In this document: positions 1 through 6,717 of the stretch, in pieces | Layout of the letters: each line of letters begins with the position of its first letter | How positions within the stretch are numbered: the first letter of the stretch is position 1 | IMG/VR virus record: IMGVR_UViG_3300009285_001973 | Coordinates: 1 to 26,221 of that record | Strand: one strand, 5' to 3' | Source of the DNA: a virus | DNA: 26,221 bases | The notes under the pieces: model-generated | The model's input: only the letters and a program-made list of their open reading frames with translations | Told to the model about the DNA's origin: nothing | The model's database searches: none | Position numbers and translations under genes: made by a program

Positions 1-2
1 CC

Positions 3-182
3 CAAGATATTTGGCAAAACTGTTACGAATCCGGCTGGCAGGGAGAGATAGTCCCTGAAGCGTTCGCGCATCCCGCAAAGTTCTCCCATGCTCTTATTCG
101 GCGGATCTACGACCATGCCCTTGCGGAGGGTTGGCTTGCTCCCAGCATGACGGTGGATTATTCACGTTGCTGGGAAGTTTAA
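3..182 (+). CDS. C-terminal fragment resembling a phage DNA methylase, 5' partial
   Basis: An open frame enters from the left edge and stops at 180-182 (59 residues visible). The stretch PEAFAHPAKFSHALIRRIY followed by DHALAEGWLAP resembles, from memory, the segment just before the DPFGG-type catalytic motif in phage and metagenomic DNA methylases. Here the protein ends (TVDYSRCWEV, stop) where a full methylase would continue into that motif, and neither other frame restores it. It is therefore either a truncated methylase remnant or an unrelated protein sharing this segment. The 5' end is outside the window. The frame is real with good confidence; the family assignment is tentative. Confidence 0.5.
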   Translation, partial: QDIWQNCYESGWQGEIVPEAFAHPAKFSHALIRRIYDHALAEGWLAPSMTVDYSRCWEV

Positions 183-198
183 ATAACAAGGAGGATTT

Positions 199-402
199 AT
201 GTCCAAACATAAAAAGCACGGTAAAGAAAAAGTTGCTACTGTAATGCGGGAGTTCCACCAAGGGACTCTCCATTCCGGCTCTAAAAAAGGCCCGGTGGTT
301 ACAAATCCTGCTCAGGCGAAGGCAATCGCAATGAGCGAGGCTGGGATGCAGAAGAAGAAGCGGCCATACCGTAAAAGCCTAAAGCGCATTTTCGGGAGGT
401 AA
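199..402 (+). CDS. Small basic DUF6496-like protein
   Basis: A 67-residue, strongly basic protein (Lys/Arg-rich at both ends). The central block MREFHQGTLHSGSKKGPVV, then TNPAQAKAIAMSEAG, matches the pattern I know for DUF6496 proteins (MREFxxGxLxSGSKxGPxVxNPxQAxAIAxSEA), which are common in phages and bacteria and have no established function. An excellent Shine-Dalgarno (AAGGAGG) lies 6 bases before the ATG. It follows the methylase-like fragment and precedes two small unknown genes with 1-14 base gaps, so all are probably co-transcribed. Basic charge suggests nucleic-acid binding, but nothing in the sequence proves this. Confidence 0.8.
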   Translation: MSKHKKHGKEKVATVMREFHQGTLHSGSKKGPVVTNPAQAKAIAMSEAGMQKKKRPYRKSLKRIFGR

Positions 403-403
403 A

Positions 404-712
404 ATGGCCCTGAAAGTTTGGTTAGGGGGCTGTTTGCGCCGTGCTGTGCTCTGGATAACTGGACGAGATTTGATGGAGCCAACTTTACTGTCTCCTAAAG
501 GGGGGGATTTGATGATTTTGGGGCCTCCAACCTCGCGATGGGAAATGACACTTTCGGCGGATGCGTACTTGAAGTTCATGCTACCAACGGGGCCGAACGT
601 ACTGCACAGGATGATGCAGCGGTTGGTTCTCGGAATCAGGTGGCGCATGTTGCCGAAGACCCCTAACGAGAAGGCTGAGGAGCCGCCTCGGTCTCCTCAA
701 GCCGGTGGTTAG
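404..712 (+). CDS. Hypothetical protein, 102 residues
   Basis: The ORF starts at an ATG one base after the DUF6496 gene, with GGGAGG 4 bases upstream. I do not recognise the product. It begins MALKVWLGG and ends in a Pro/Glu-rich tail (EKAEEPPRSPQAGG), and it has an unusually high Met content (about nine). Its first six codons echo those of the next gene (MALRVW). The alternative frame starting at 406 also reads like protein (for example NWTRFDGANFTVS) but has an internal TAA, so a broken gene in that frame is a possible alternative. The good start signal favours the reported frame. Confidence 0.5.
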   Translation: MALKVWLGGCLRRAVLWITGRDLMEPTLLSPKGGDLMILGPPTSRWEMTLSADAYLKFMLPTGPNVLHRMMQRLVLGIRWRMLPKTPNEKAEEPPRSPQAGG

Positions 713-716
713 TGAG

Positions 717-1040
717 ATGGCGCTAAGAGTTTGGTTTGACAGATTAGATTTTGACCGCGCTTTGCATATTGTCTTAGTACACGAGCGCGAAGATGGTCAA
801 GTCTGGGTCGGTAAAGTGGCAGATAATGGCGTAATAGAATACAGGTCGCAGGACCAGGGAACAGAAATCCGACCTACTCTCATCTTACCGAATGAAGGTA
901 AAATCTTTTTAAAAGCCTGTGCGGAAGAACTTGCTCGCCAAGGAATCAAGACCGACAACGATCATAAAATAGAAGGCAAGCTAGAAGCTACGCGCTATCA
1001 TCTTGAAGATTTACGGGCGATGCTGAAACTAAAAAGATAA
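717..1040 (+). CDS. Hypothetical protein upstream of terminase, 107 residues
   Basis: I chose the ATG at 717 (MALRVWFDR) over the in-frame GTG at 705, because 717 gives no overlap with the previous stop and matches the MALKVW start of the preceding gene. The protein is mixed alpha/beta in composition, with a beta-like centre (VWVGKVADNGVIEYRS) and a charged helical C-terminus ending LRAMLKLKR. No membrane segment or catalytic motif is visible. Its stop overlaps the terminase ATG by one base (TAATG), implying translational coupling. This position, just before the large terminase, is where phages often encode a small terminase subunit, but no helix-turn-helix is obvious and I do not assign that role. 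Confidence 0.7.
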   Translation: MALRVWFDRLDFDRALHIVLVHEREDGQVWVGKVADNGVIEYRSQDQGTEIRPTLILPNEGKIFLKACAEELARQGIKTDNDHKIEGKLEATRYHLEDLRAMLKLKR

Positions 1041-2560
1041 TGTCCGACCCTAAACTTAGACAACTCTTTCTCTCCTGGCGTCTGGACTCCTATAAATTTG
1101 CGCGGGAGGCGTGCGGCTTAAATGGCCCAACCCCCGGCTTGGATGCTTTATCCAATCAGCAGATCGAAGGTTGCCGGCATATTTCCCTCCTAACCACGGC
1201 AAAATGGAAGCTGGCCCTGGGCCAACCGATGACGGAAACGGAAAAAATTTATTCCAAGAAGATCGGAATTTCCATTATGAGCGGGCAAGGGACGGGCAAA
1301 GATTTTTGGGTGGGTTTGCATATACTCTGGTTTTTAAGTTGTTTTGAGTTTCCCATTATCGGAGCGACCGCCCCCACGCAGCACCAACTGAAAGACGTTC
1401 TCTGGTCACAAATTTATAAAATAGCTAATCGAAGAAAGGAAGATGGCAGCTATTATTTCGTTTTGAGAGACAAATTTGAAATTCAGGCTGATAAGGTTTA
1501 CATGAAAGAATACGAGGGCAAACAGTGGTACGCAGTAGCCCGAACTACCAACGCCAAAGGCAGCGCAGATGAACAGGCGGAGACACTTGCCGGGTTACAT
1601 GAGCATAATTTAATGCTGCCTATTGACGAAGCTACCGGAGTACCCGATCCGGTTTTTAAACCATTCGATGGAGCCATGACCCAAGAATGTAATTTTGGCG
1701 TTCTCATTTTCAACCCTACACGCTCTACTGGTTACGCGATAAGAAGTCAATTCCAGGACCGCGAGCATTGGGTTTGCCTGCGGTGGAATGCCGAGGAAAG
1801 CGATATTGTTACGAAGGCGTCTATAGAAGAAAAAGCACGGCGTCATGGGAGAGATTCTAACTTTTTCCGTATCCGCGTTCTTGGCCTCCCCCCTTCGGTC
1901 GGTAGCGACGAATTAATCCCTTGGGATTGGGTTATGGACGCGGTAAATAGGGACGTTCAACCGATGGATGACGACCCGTTGATTTTTATTATCGACGTAG
2001 GCGCAGGGGGCGATGATACCGCTTTATGCCGCCGCAAAGGGCCGCAGGTCATGCCGTTTGAAGTTACTAATATCGCGGAACCTGAAATCCTCACCAATTG
2101 GCTTCTAAGGCGCATTTTGACAGAGGAACCGCGCTTTGCGTTCATTGATCCTATCGGCGTTGGATGGGGAATAGCAGGACATTTGACGGATAGAGTGAAA
2201 AATGGGGTAACGGAGATAATCGGAGTGAACGTAGCCGAGGCCGCAGCCGAAGATGCTAGATTTTCACGCCTACGAGACGAGCTTTGGTGGAAAACGAGAG
2301 AGGAATTTGAGGCAAGAACTATTTCCATTCCCGACGATCCGCTTTTAATCGACGAATTGACCGCTATCAAGGTCGATCAGGAACGATTAGATGGAAAAAT
2401 CAAGGTAGAAGGGAAAAGAGACCTCCGCAAGCGCATAGATTCCCCTAACCGGGCGGATACGATTATGATGAGCCAATTTTACGGGAAATTTTATATCAGA
2501 AAAATGGCGCAGAAGAAGAAAGCGAAGCATGAGGCGCAGCCGAGTTGGAGGGTGACGTGA
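1040..2560 (+). CDS. Terminase large subunit (DNA-packaging ATPase-nuclease)
   Basis: A 506-residue protein of normal length for a large terminase, the motor that pumps DNA into the procapsid and cuts the concatemer. The ATPase domain has a Walker A-type loop SGQGTGKD at residues 81-88, a hydrophobic strand plus acidic pair LMLPIDEA at 191-198 (Walker B and catalytic Glu), and a likely coupling motif FNPTRSTG around 224-231. The nuclease domain has the RNase H-like acidic residues in FIIDVGAGGDDTA (D319, D325/D326), FAFIDPIG (D369 region) and SPNRADTI (D473). It starts one base inside the previous stop, and its stop overlaps the GTG of the HNH gene by 4 bases. The family call is firm; the subgroup is not determined. 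Confidence 0.95.
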   Translation: MSDPKLRQLFLSWRLDSYKFAREACGLNGPTPGLDALSNQQIEGCRHISLLTTAKWKLALGQPMTETEKIYSKKIGISIMSGQGTGKDFWVGLHILWFLSCFEFPIIGATAPTQHQLKDVLWSQIYKIANRRKEDGSYYFVLRDKFEIQADKVYMKEYEGKQWYAVARTTNAKGSADEQAETLAGLHEHNLMLPIDEATGVPDPVFKPFDGAMTQECNFGVLIFNPTRSTGYAIRSQFQDREHWVCLRWNAEESDIVTKASIEEKARRHGRDSNFFRIRVLGLPPSVGSDELIPWDWVMDAVNRDVQPMDDDPLIFIIDVGAGGDDTALCRRKGPQVMPFEVTNIAEPEILTNWLLRRILTEEPRFAFIDPIGVGWGIAGHLTDRVKNGVTEIIGVNVAEAAAEDARFSRLRDELWWKTREEFEARTISIPDDPLLIDELTAIKVDQERLDGKIKVEGKRDLRKRIDSPNRADTIMMSQFYGKFYIRKMAQKKKAKHEAQPSWRVT

Positions 2561-3012
2561 GGCAACCACTAGCGGAAAGATTTTTTGACAAAATTCAAAT
2601 TGGCGGCGATGATGACTGCTGGCTGTGGATAGGTGCTAAATTTTTAGGTGGTTATGGTTCGATTTGGTATCAGGGACAAAATCGTCGGGCAACAAGAATT
2701 TTATATATTCTTCTCGGCAATGAAGTTCCTGCCAAATTCGACGTTTTACATTCATGCGACAATCCGCCATGTATGAATCCTCGTCATCACTTTCGAGGGA
2801 CGCGAGCCGATAATTGCCGCGATATGGGAAAAAAGGGAAGAGCTTGCAAGGGTAGCCAACAATGGAATGCGCGGTTAACAGAGAAGGATATTCCGTATAT
2901 ACGCGAATTGAGACGAAACGGCAAATTATATAAGGAAATAGCTGCTAAGTTTGATGTTCATCCAGTTACTATAGGCGATATTTTCAGAAGATCGACATGG
3001 AAACATCTATGA
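2557..3012 (+). CDS. HNH homing endonuclease (HNH_3 type) with C-terminal HTH
   Basis: About 151 residues. The N-terminus has the DDDCWLWIGAKFLGGYG pattern usual for HNH_3 homing nucleases. The nuclease core is VLHSCDNPPCMNPRHHFRGT (His65, Asn74, His77/78, with two Cys), and the C-terminus (about 110-146) looks like a helix-turn-helix (YKEIAAKFDVHPVTIGDIF). I prefer the GTG at 2557, which overlaps the terminase stop as GTGA and follows GGAGGG by 4 bases; an upstream in-frame TTG at 2545 is possible. The gene sits exactly between terminase and the NeuB-like gene, overlapping both by 4 bases. It is probably a free-standing selfish element and shares its architecture with the broken gene at 3881. 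Confidence 0.9.
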   Translation: MRQPLAERFFDKIQIGGDDDCWLWIGAKFLGGYGSIWYQGQNRRATRILYILLGNEVPAKFDVLHSCDNPPCMNPRHHFRGTRADNCRDMGKKGRACKGSQQWNARLTEKDIPYIRELRRNGKLYKEIAAKFDVHPVTIGDIFRRSTWKHL

Positions 3013-3884
3013 AAATAGTAAACTATGAAATAGGAATGGGCCAGCCTTGTTTTATCGTGGCAGAGGCTGGAGTTAATCACAATGGTTCCCTCGAACTCGC
3101 CAAAAAACTCATTGACGCCGCTCAAGCCGCAGGCGCAAACGCCGTCAAATTTCAGAAGCGTTCGATTGAGATTTGCTACACCAAAGAAGAACTCGACAAG
3201 CCCCGCGAATCACCCTGGGGAACTACCAACAGGCAACAGAAAGAAGGGTTGGAATTCGGCCTAAACGAATATCTGGAAATAGACGATTACTGCGAAGAGA
3301 AAGGAATTATCTGGTACGCGAGCCCCTGGGATATTGAATCGGCGGATTTTCTTGATAGCTTCGATATTCCGGTCTGGAAAGTGGCCAGCGCGTGCGTGAC
3401 GGATATTGAATTGCTTCGCTACATGGCAGAATCGAAAAAGCCAGTGATTATCTCCACGGGAATGAGCACTCTGAAAGAAGTGGAATCGGCTGTTTTTGTT
3501 TTTGAGACAGCAGGATATAAGCCTGAAGATATCGCTCTCCTTTCCTGCGTTTCCACCTATCCGACGCCGATAGAAGAATTGAATCTGTTGAAAATCGTTA
3601 CCCTGAAAGATTACTTCCTGGGCCACCCGATAGGATACTCCGGCCACGAAGTCGGTTTGTGGACTACTCTTGCTGCTGTCGCTATGGGAGCTTGTATCGT
3701 GGAGCGGCATCTGACCCTTGACCGGGCTTCGTATGGTTCAGACCAGGCAGCGAGCCTGGAACCGATAGCGTTTACTAAACTGGTCGTGGAAATCCGTGAC
3801 TTGGAACGCGCCAGAGGGGACGGCAAAATTGACATTATCAAGAGCGAGATGGCGATAAGAGAGAAATTAAGGAGATTTCGATGA
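3009..3884 (+). CDS. neuB: NeuB/SpsE-type nonulosonic (sialic) acid synthase
   Basis: A 291-residue TIM-barrel protein that should condense phosphoenolpyruvate with an amino-sugar such as N-acetylmannosamine to make a nine-carbon sugar acid. Visible signatures are AEAGVNHNG (residues 18-26, E19), NAVKFQK (K47), WKVASA (K124), STGMSTL (149-155), GYSGHEVG (H213), VERHLTLDR (H234) and GSDQAASLEP (243-252). The two histidines match the metal ligands known in NeuB. The usual C-terminal SAF (antifreeze-like) domain is absent; full NeuB proteins are about 340-350 residues. The ATG at 3009 overlaps the HNH stop as ATGA, and its own stop overlaps the next HNH start as ATGA. Substrate (sialic, legionaminic, pseudaminic or other) cannot be read from sequence. 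Confidence 0.93.
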   Translation: MKIVNYEIGMGQPCFIVAEAGVNHNGSLELAKKLIDAAQAAGANAVKFQKRSIEICYTKEELDKPRESPWGTTNRQQKEGLEFGLNEYLEIDDYCEEKGIIWYASPWDIESADFLDSFDIPVWKVASACVTDIELLRYMAESKKPVIISTGMSTLKEVESAVFVFETAGYKPEDIALLSCVSTYPTPIEELNLLKIVTLKDYFLGHPIGYSGHEVGLWTTLAAVAMGACIVERHLTLDRASYGSDQAASLEPIAFTKLVVEIRDLERARGDGKIDIIKSEMAIREKLRRFR

Positions 3885-4387
3885 AAAAAATGGCACCCAA
3901 TATTGATCGATTTCTCGCGTCAATAAATTATGGCGATGGCTGTTGGGCTTGGATTGGCACGCGATTTAGCAACGGTTATGGTCGATTTCGATTGCCGCCA
4001 CCATAAGGAAAACATGAGGGTGCTCACCGTTATATGTGGAAATTGCTTTATGGCGATTTAAGAAAAAACGATTTTGTTTGTCATAAGTGCGACAATCGCG
4101 CGTGTGTAAGGCCAGTTCATTTATTTGTCGGAACACAAAAAGGTAACGTTGCCGATATGTTTTCAAAGGGGCGAGCCGGCCCACAAAAAGACCCAACCTG
4201 GCAACGAGGAGAAAAAAATAGAAACCACCGTCTTAATTTTGCGCAGGTTAAGCAAATCCGTAAGCAATTTGAATCAATGACCGCGAAGGAAATCGCCCCT
4301 TTATATGATATTGCTCCTGGCACTGTTTACAATATTATTCATCGTCAAAGATGGAACTATAAAGAATGTCTCGCACAATCGCGATAA
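3881..4387 (+). pseudogene. HNH homing endonuclease gene with an in-frame TAA
   Basis: From the ATG at 3881 (ATGA overlap with the NeuB-like stop) the frame reads a typical HNH_3 N-terminus (GDGCWAWIGTRFSNGYGRFR), then hits TAA at 4004-4006, codon 42. The same frame continues without a shift into GAHRYMWKLLYGD, the HNH core VCHKCDNRACVRPVHLFVGT and a C-terminal HTH (AKEIAPLYDIAPGTVYNII). A single CAA-to-TAA change would explain it. TAA is an ordinary stop elsewhere here, so codon reassignment is unlikely. An ATG at 4034 could still yield a 117-residue fragment that keeps the nuclease core and HTH. The 3' end overlaps the cytidylyltransferase start by 22 bases. Confidence 0.85.
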
Positions 4388-5067
4388 TCCAACAGCGCTT
4401 AGGAAACACAAGGCTTAAAAATAAGGCTCTCCTTCCGCTCTGCGGCATTCCCATGACGCAGCACATCGTGGACCGCTGTAAGCGGGCGAAGCTTGTGAAT
4501 GAAGTCGTAGTTGCCTGTCCGTTCAAGGACGCGATTGTCCTTGGCGAAGCCTTGGATGCTACCATTGTCGCCCCCGATGTGCCGGAGAATGATCTGATTG
4601 CTCGATACTACACGGTAGCAAAGGGAATGGGGGCGGATGTAGCAATCCGAATCAGCGGCGATAACCCATGTATTGAGCCGGAGGAGATCGATGCGCTTTG
4701 TGGCTTTATTGGTGGTGGCCTGGGTGGCCTGGTCACCAATGCCGAATATATTGATCCTCAGATGCCACAGCTAGGTTTTGACGGCTTGGGCGGTGAGCGT
4801 TATGCATTGGGAATGTTGAAGTGGATGAATCAAACGATCAAAGAACCGTTTTACAGAGAGCATCCACACAAGTTTTGGTACGACATCAACCGCTACGCTT
4901 ATGTAGGCAAACCCTATCCCAATGGTTTCCGCCTCGACATCAACAACCAGGCCGATTATGAAAAGATCCGCGACATCTACGAGCACTGCTATCCGCAAAA
5001 CCATGAATTCGGGATAAAGGAAATTCTGGAGTACCTCAATGCAAAAAAAGAAGCGGCACAAGCATAA
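4366..5067 (+). CDS. SpsF-like cytidylyltransferase (sugar-acid CMP transferase family)
   Basis: A 233-residue nucleotidyltransferase-fold protein. The N-terminus IAIIQQRLGNTRLKNKALLPL (residues 5-25, split around L18) follows the family pattern IxQARMGSTRLPGKxLLPL, with R11, R16 and K20 in the CTP-binding loop. RISGDNPCIEPEEID (95-109) matches the metal-binding RITGDCPLIDPE motif (D99), and FRLDINNQADYEKI (188-201) matches the conserved C-terminal LRLTxDTPEDxxL segment. This family (SpsF, related to CMP-KDO and CMP-NeuNAc synthetases) activates sugar acids as CMP derivatives. Its placement right after the NeuB-like gene mirrors SpsE-SpsF pairing in spore-coat polysaccharide operons. The product sugar is unknown. 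Confidence 0.88.
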   Translation: MSRTIAIIQQRLGNTRLKNKALLPLCGIPMTQHIVDRCKRAKLVNEVVVACPFKDAIVLGEALDATIVAPDVPENDLIARYYTVAKGMGADVAIRISGDNPCIEPEEIDALCGFIGGGLGGLVTNAEYIDPQMPQLGFDGLGGERYALGMLKWMNQTIKEPFYREHPHKFWYDINRYAYVGKPYPNGFRLDINNQADYEKIRDIYEHCYPQNHEFGIKEILEYLNAKKEAAQA

Positions 5068-5206
5068 GTGGGTTTACGCCTACTACCACTGGCAGTACGG
5101 AAAAGGCGAAAACGTTTATGAGTGTGTTTGTGGAGCTAGGAAGCGAAAAGAGGTAAAACGTGAGCCGTGCGATTTGGAAAAACGGAATCTTCTTGCCAGA
5201 AAGTGA
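5039..5206 (+). CDS. Small basic Cys-containing protein, 55 residues
   Basis: A short ORF spanning the junction of two larger genes: it overlaps the cytidylyltransferase by 29 bases and the aminotransferase by 47. It begins MQKKKRHKHKWVYAYYHWQY and contains YECVCGARKRK, a half zinc-ribbon like that in many tiny phage proteins. The composition of the part not overlapping the aminotransferase (5068-5159) is protein-like and nothing else uses that DNA. No strong Shine-Dalgarno is visible before the ATG, so expression may depend on coupling to the upstream gene. Function unknown. Confidence 0.5.
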   Translation: MQKKKRHKHKWVYAYYHWQYGKGENVYECVCGARKRKEVKREPCDLEKRNLLARK

Positions 5207-6077
5207 GGCGACCCTAAGTTTATATGATTCAGCCCTACTATACGGTGATAGCGTTTTCGAAATGGCAAGAAGTTTTAACAAAAAGCTGTTTAAGCTCGAA
5301 GCCCACATTGACCGCCTCATGGATTCTATCAAATTCACTTCTATGCCGTGCGCCTATAACTTTCACCAACTAAAGATGGCCCATGAGGATTTGATATGCC
5401 GAAACAGAAAGGAGTTCGCAGAAGACGACGAATATCGTACATTCATAAATGTCAGCAGGGGGCCATTACCGATCTACAAGGATATTTTGGAGGTAAAACC
5501 GTGGGTAATGATAACGTGTTATCCTTTACGGTGGGTTCTGAGGGGTATGTCAAAATACTATCAGCAGGGAGTTACTACGGTTATCCCCTCGCAGAGGGCG
5601 ATACCGTCACGGTACATCGAAAACAAAGTAAAAAATCACTGCCGGTTAAGTTCAAGGCTGGCAGAATTGGAGGTAAGAAGAAATGATCCCGAAGCATGGC
5701 CCCTTTTGGTTGACGATAAAGGTTATATTACCGAAGGAACCGGAGCAAATTTCTTCATTTGTAAAAGAGATAGGCTTATTACTCCAGAACCCCAAGACTG
5801 TCTCCGAGGCATTAGCAGGAACTTTATCCTTTCCTTGGCCCGATCCAATGGCATTGACTATCGAGAGCGGGACATTGGATCTTTCGACGCTATCACCGCC
5901 GACGAAGCCTTTTTCACCGCTACACCGTGGTCTATTCTCCCGGTTACTAAAATCAATGGGACGAAAATTGGGAATGGGAAAGTCGGAAAGATGACGGAGT
6001 TTCTTTCAAGTAAGTGGGAGGAAGAAGTCGGATGCGAATGGAGAGAACAGGCGAAACTTTGGGATGAAAATGCTTGA
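5160..6077 (+). CDS. Class IV PLP-dependent aminotransferase (IlvE/DAAT fold)
   Basis: A 305-residue protein with fold-type IV signatures. The N-terminus (LYDSALLYGDSVFEMAR, 21-37) matches the DRGFxYGDGVFExxR entry motif. K156 in NKVKNH fits the Schiff-base lysine pattern KxxN. TEGTGANFFI (191-200, E192) is the conserved EGxxxNxFx block, CLRGISR (214-220) fits the TPxxxxGITR site, and FFTATPWSILPVTKING (251-267) the C-terminal PLP-phosphate region. Members act on branched-chain amino acids, D-amino acids or aminodeoxychorismate, so the substrate is open. It starts at GTG with AGAGG 6 bases upstream. It follows the NeuB-SpsF pair, which raises the possibility of a role in making an amino-sugar acid or its amino-acid substituent. 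Confidence 0.9.
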   Translation: MSRAIWKNGIFLPESEATLSLYDSALLYGDSVFEMARSFNKKLFKLEAHIDRLMDSIKFTSMPCAYNFHQLKMAHEDLICRNRKEFAEDDEYRTFINVSRGPLPIYKDILEVKPWVMITCYPLRWVLRGMSKYYQQGVTTVIPSQRAIPSRYIENKVKNHCRLSSRLAELEVRRNDPEAWPLLVDDKGYITEGTGANFFICKRDRLITPEPQDCLRGISRNFILSLARSNGIDYRERDIGSFDAITADEAFFTATPWSILPVTKINGTKIGNGKVGKMTEFLSSKWEEEVGCEWREQAKLWDENA

Positions 6078-6237
6078 TGCTCTATACATAGGAGTCCTTA
6101 CGATGATAGCACTGTTACCGATAGGGCTAAGTGTTTTTGATAAGTGGGACGAATGGGAAGAAACTACTGCTGGCAAAATTGTGCCTTCCATTATCGGACT
6201 TTTAATTCTCATGGCTTTTGCTGTGAAGTGTAAATAG
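6064..6237 (+). CDS. Small two-pass membrane protein, 57 residues
   Basis: The ORF overlaps the aminotransferase 3' end by 14 bases. It encodes two hydrophobic segments: about residues 6-25 (LYIGVLTMIALLPIGLSVF) and 39-55 (IVPSIIGLLILMAFAV), joined by a charged turn (DKWDEWEETTAGK). This is the pattern of a small inner-membrane hairpin protein. There are two candidate starts, ATG at 6064 and ATG at 6070. I recognise no family. Small membrane proteins in phage accessory regions can act in exclusion or lysis, but nothing here identifies either role. Confidence 0.6.
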   Translation: MKMLDALYIGVLTMIALLPIGLSVFDKWDEWEETTAGKIVPSIIGLLILMAFAVKCK

Positions 6238-6250
6238 GCGAGGAGATGGG

Positions 6251-6469
6251 ATGGAAAAGTTTAAACACATAAATTGTCCTAATTGTGGTAGTAAGAATAC
6301 AGTCGTTGGCGAAGGCGATGATCTTTCCACAACTGGACCAACTGGTATTTACGTATGGTGCAAGAAATGTAAACATCGCAACGCGGTCGGCTACATTGGC
6401 GGTACAGCTATGGCTGGTGATTTTAAAAACTACAATAAGCGAATTTATTTCAAAAACAAAAAATGCTGA
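6251..6469 (+). CDS. Small zinc-ribbon protein, 72 residues
   Basis: Two Cys pairs, NCPNCGS (C9, C12) and WCKKCKH (C37, C40), about 25 residues apart, form a classic zinc ribbon. A Lys/Asn/Tyr-rich C-terminal tail follows. GAGGAG lies 5 bases or so before the ATG. The last Cys codon and the stop (TGC TGA) lie inside the first of three copies of the radical SAM gene start. The upstream bases (GAGGAGATGGGATGGA) resemble those before the next small ORF. The role is unknown; zinc ribbons of this type bind nucleic acid or protein partners. Confidence 0.75.
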   Translation: MEKFKHINCPNCGSKNTVVGEGDDLSTTGPTGIYVWCKKCKHRNAVGYIGGTAMAGDFKNYNKRIYFKNKKC

Positions 6470-6486
6470 ACGGGCTTAGCCAAATA
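6463..6486 (+). repeat. First echo of the radical SAM gene start
   Basis: Reads ATG CTG AAC GGG CTT AGC CAA ATA, coding MLNGLSQI, the first eight residues of the radical SAM protein at 6908. It differs from the copy at 6689 at three bases. The frame opened here dies after about ten further codons, so this is a remnant, not a gene. It supplies the last codon and stop of the zinc-ribbon ORF at 6251. Confidence 0.85.
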
Positions 6487-6497
6487 GAGGAGATAGG

Positions 6498-6695
6498 ATG
6501 GAGAATAATGATAAGTTAGGTTATGATGAGGTTTGCATTTATTGCTGTAAATCCCACAGGAAAAAGTCCACGCAAATAAGATGCCAGAAGAAATACGACG
6601 TTAATTGGATTAAAGTTGAGAGCAAGGGTGAAATCTTTGTCGTAAATCGTACTTGGTTTGATCGCATGAAGCCGCTGCACATAGATCAATGCTGA
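6498..6695 (+). CDS. Small Cys-containing protein, 65 residues
   Basis: The ATG is preceded by GAGGAGATAGG. The protein has CIYCCKSH (C13, C16, C17) and a later RC (C29), which could be an incomplete metal site. It is followed by a beta-like stretch (WIKVESKGEIFVVNRTWF), and the C-terminus is HIDQC. Its final Cys codon and stop are again TGC TGA from an echo of the radical SAM gene start, at 6689. It is not a clear paralogue of the zinc-ribbon ORF at 6251 despite the shared start and end context. Function unknown. Confidence 0.65.
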   Translation: MENNDKLGYDEVCIYCCKSHRKKSTQIRCQKKYDVNWIKVESKGEIFVVNRTWFDRMKPLHIDQC

Positions 6696-6717
6696 CCGGA
6701 CTTAGCCAAATCAACAT
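6689..6717 (+). repeat. Second echo of the radical SAM gene start
   Basis: Reads ATG CTG ACC GGA CTT AGC CAA ATC AAC AT, coding MLTGLSQIN. It matches the true gene start at 6908 at protein level but differs at many third positions, including a Ser codon change AGC to TCA. The frame ends soon after (stop near 6760). It forms the 3' end of the small ORF at 6498. Confidence 0.85.

Noticed and set aside
3881-4387. Alternative genetic code with TAA read as Gln
   Set aside because: TAA ends several well-supported genes here (for example 402, 7711, 13498), so a local nonsense change is simpler.
5396-5994. Two protein-like + strand frames inside the aminotransferase gene (5396-5686 and 5683-5994)
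   Set aside because: They lie wholly within the conserved class IV aminotransferase reading frame, whose motifs run through both; treated as out-of-frame shadows.
6285-6479. Overlapping 64-codon frame under the zinc-ribbon ORF
   Set aside because: No Shine-Dalgarno, and the frame at 6251 has clear Cys pairs and a proper start.
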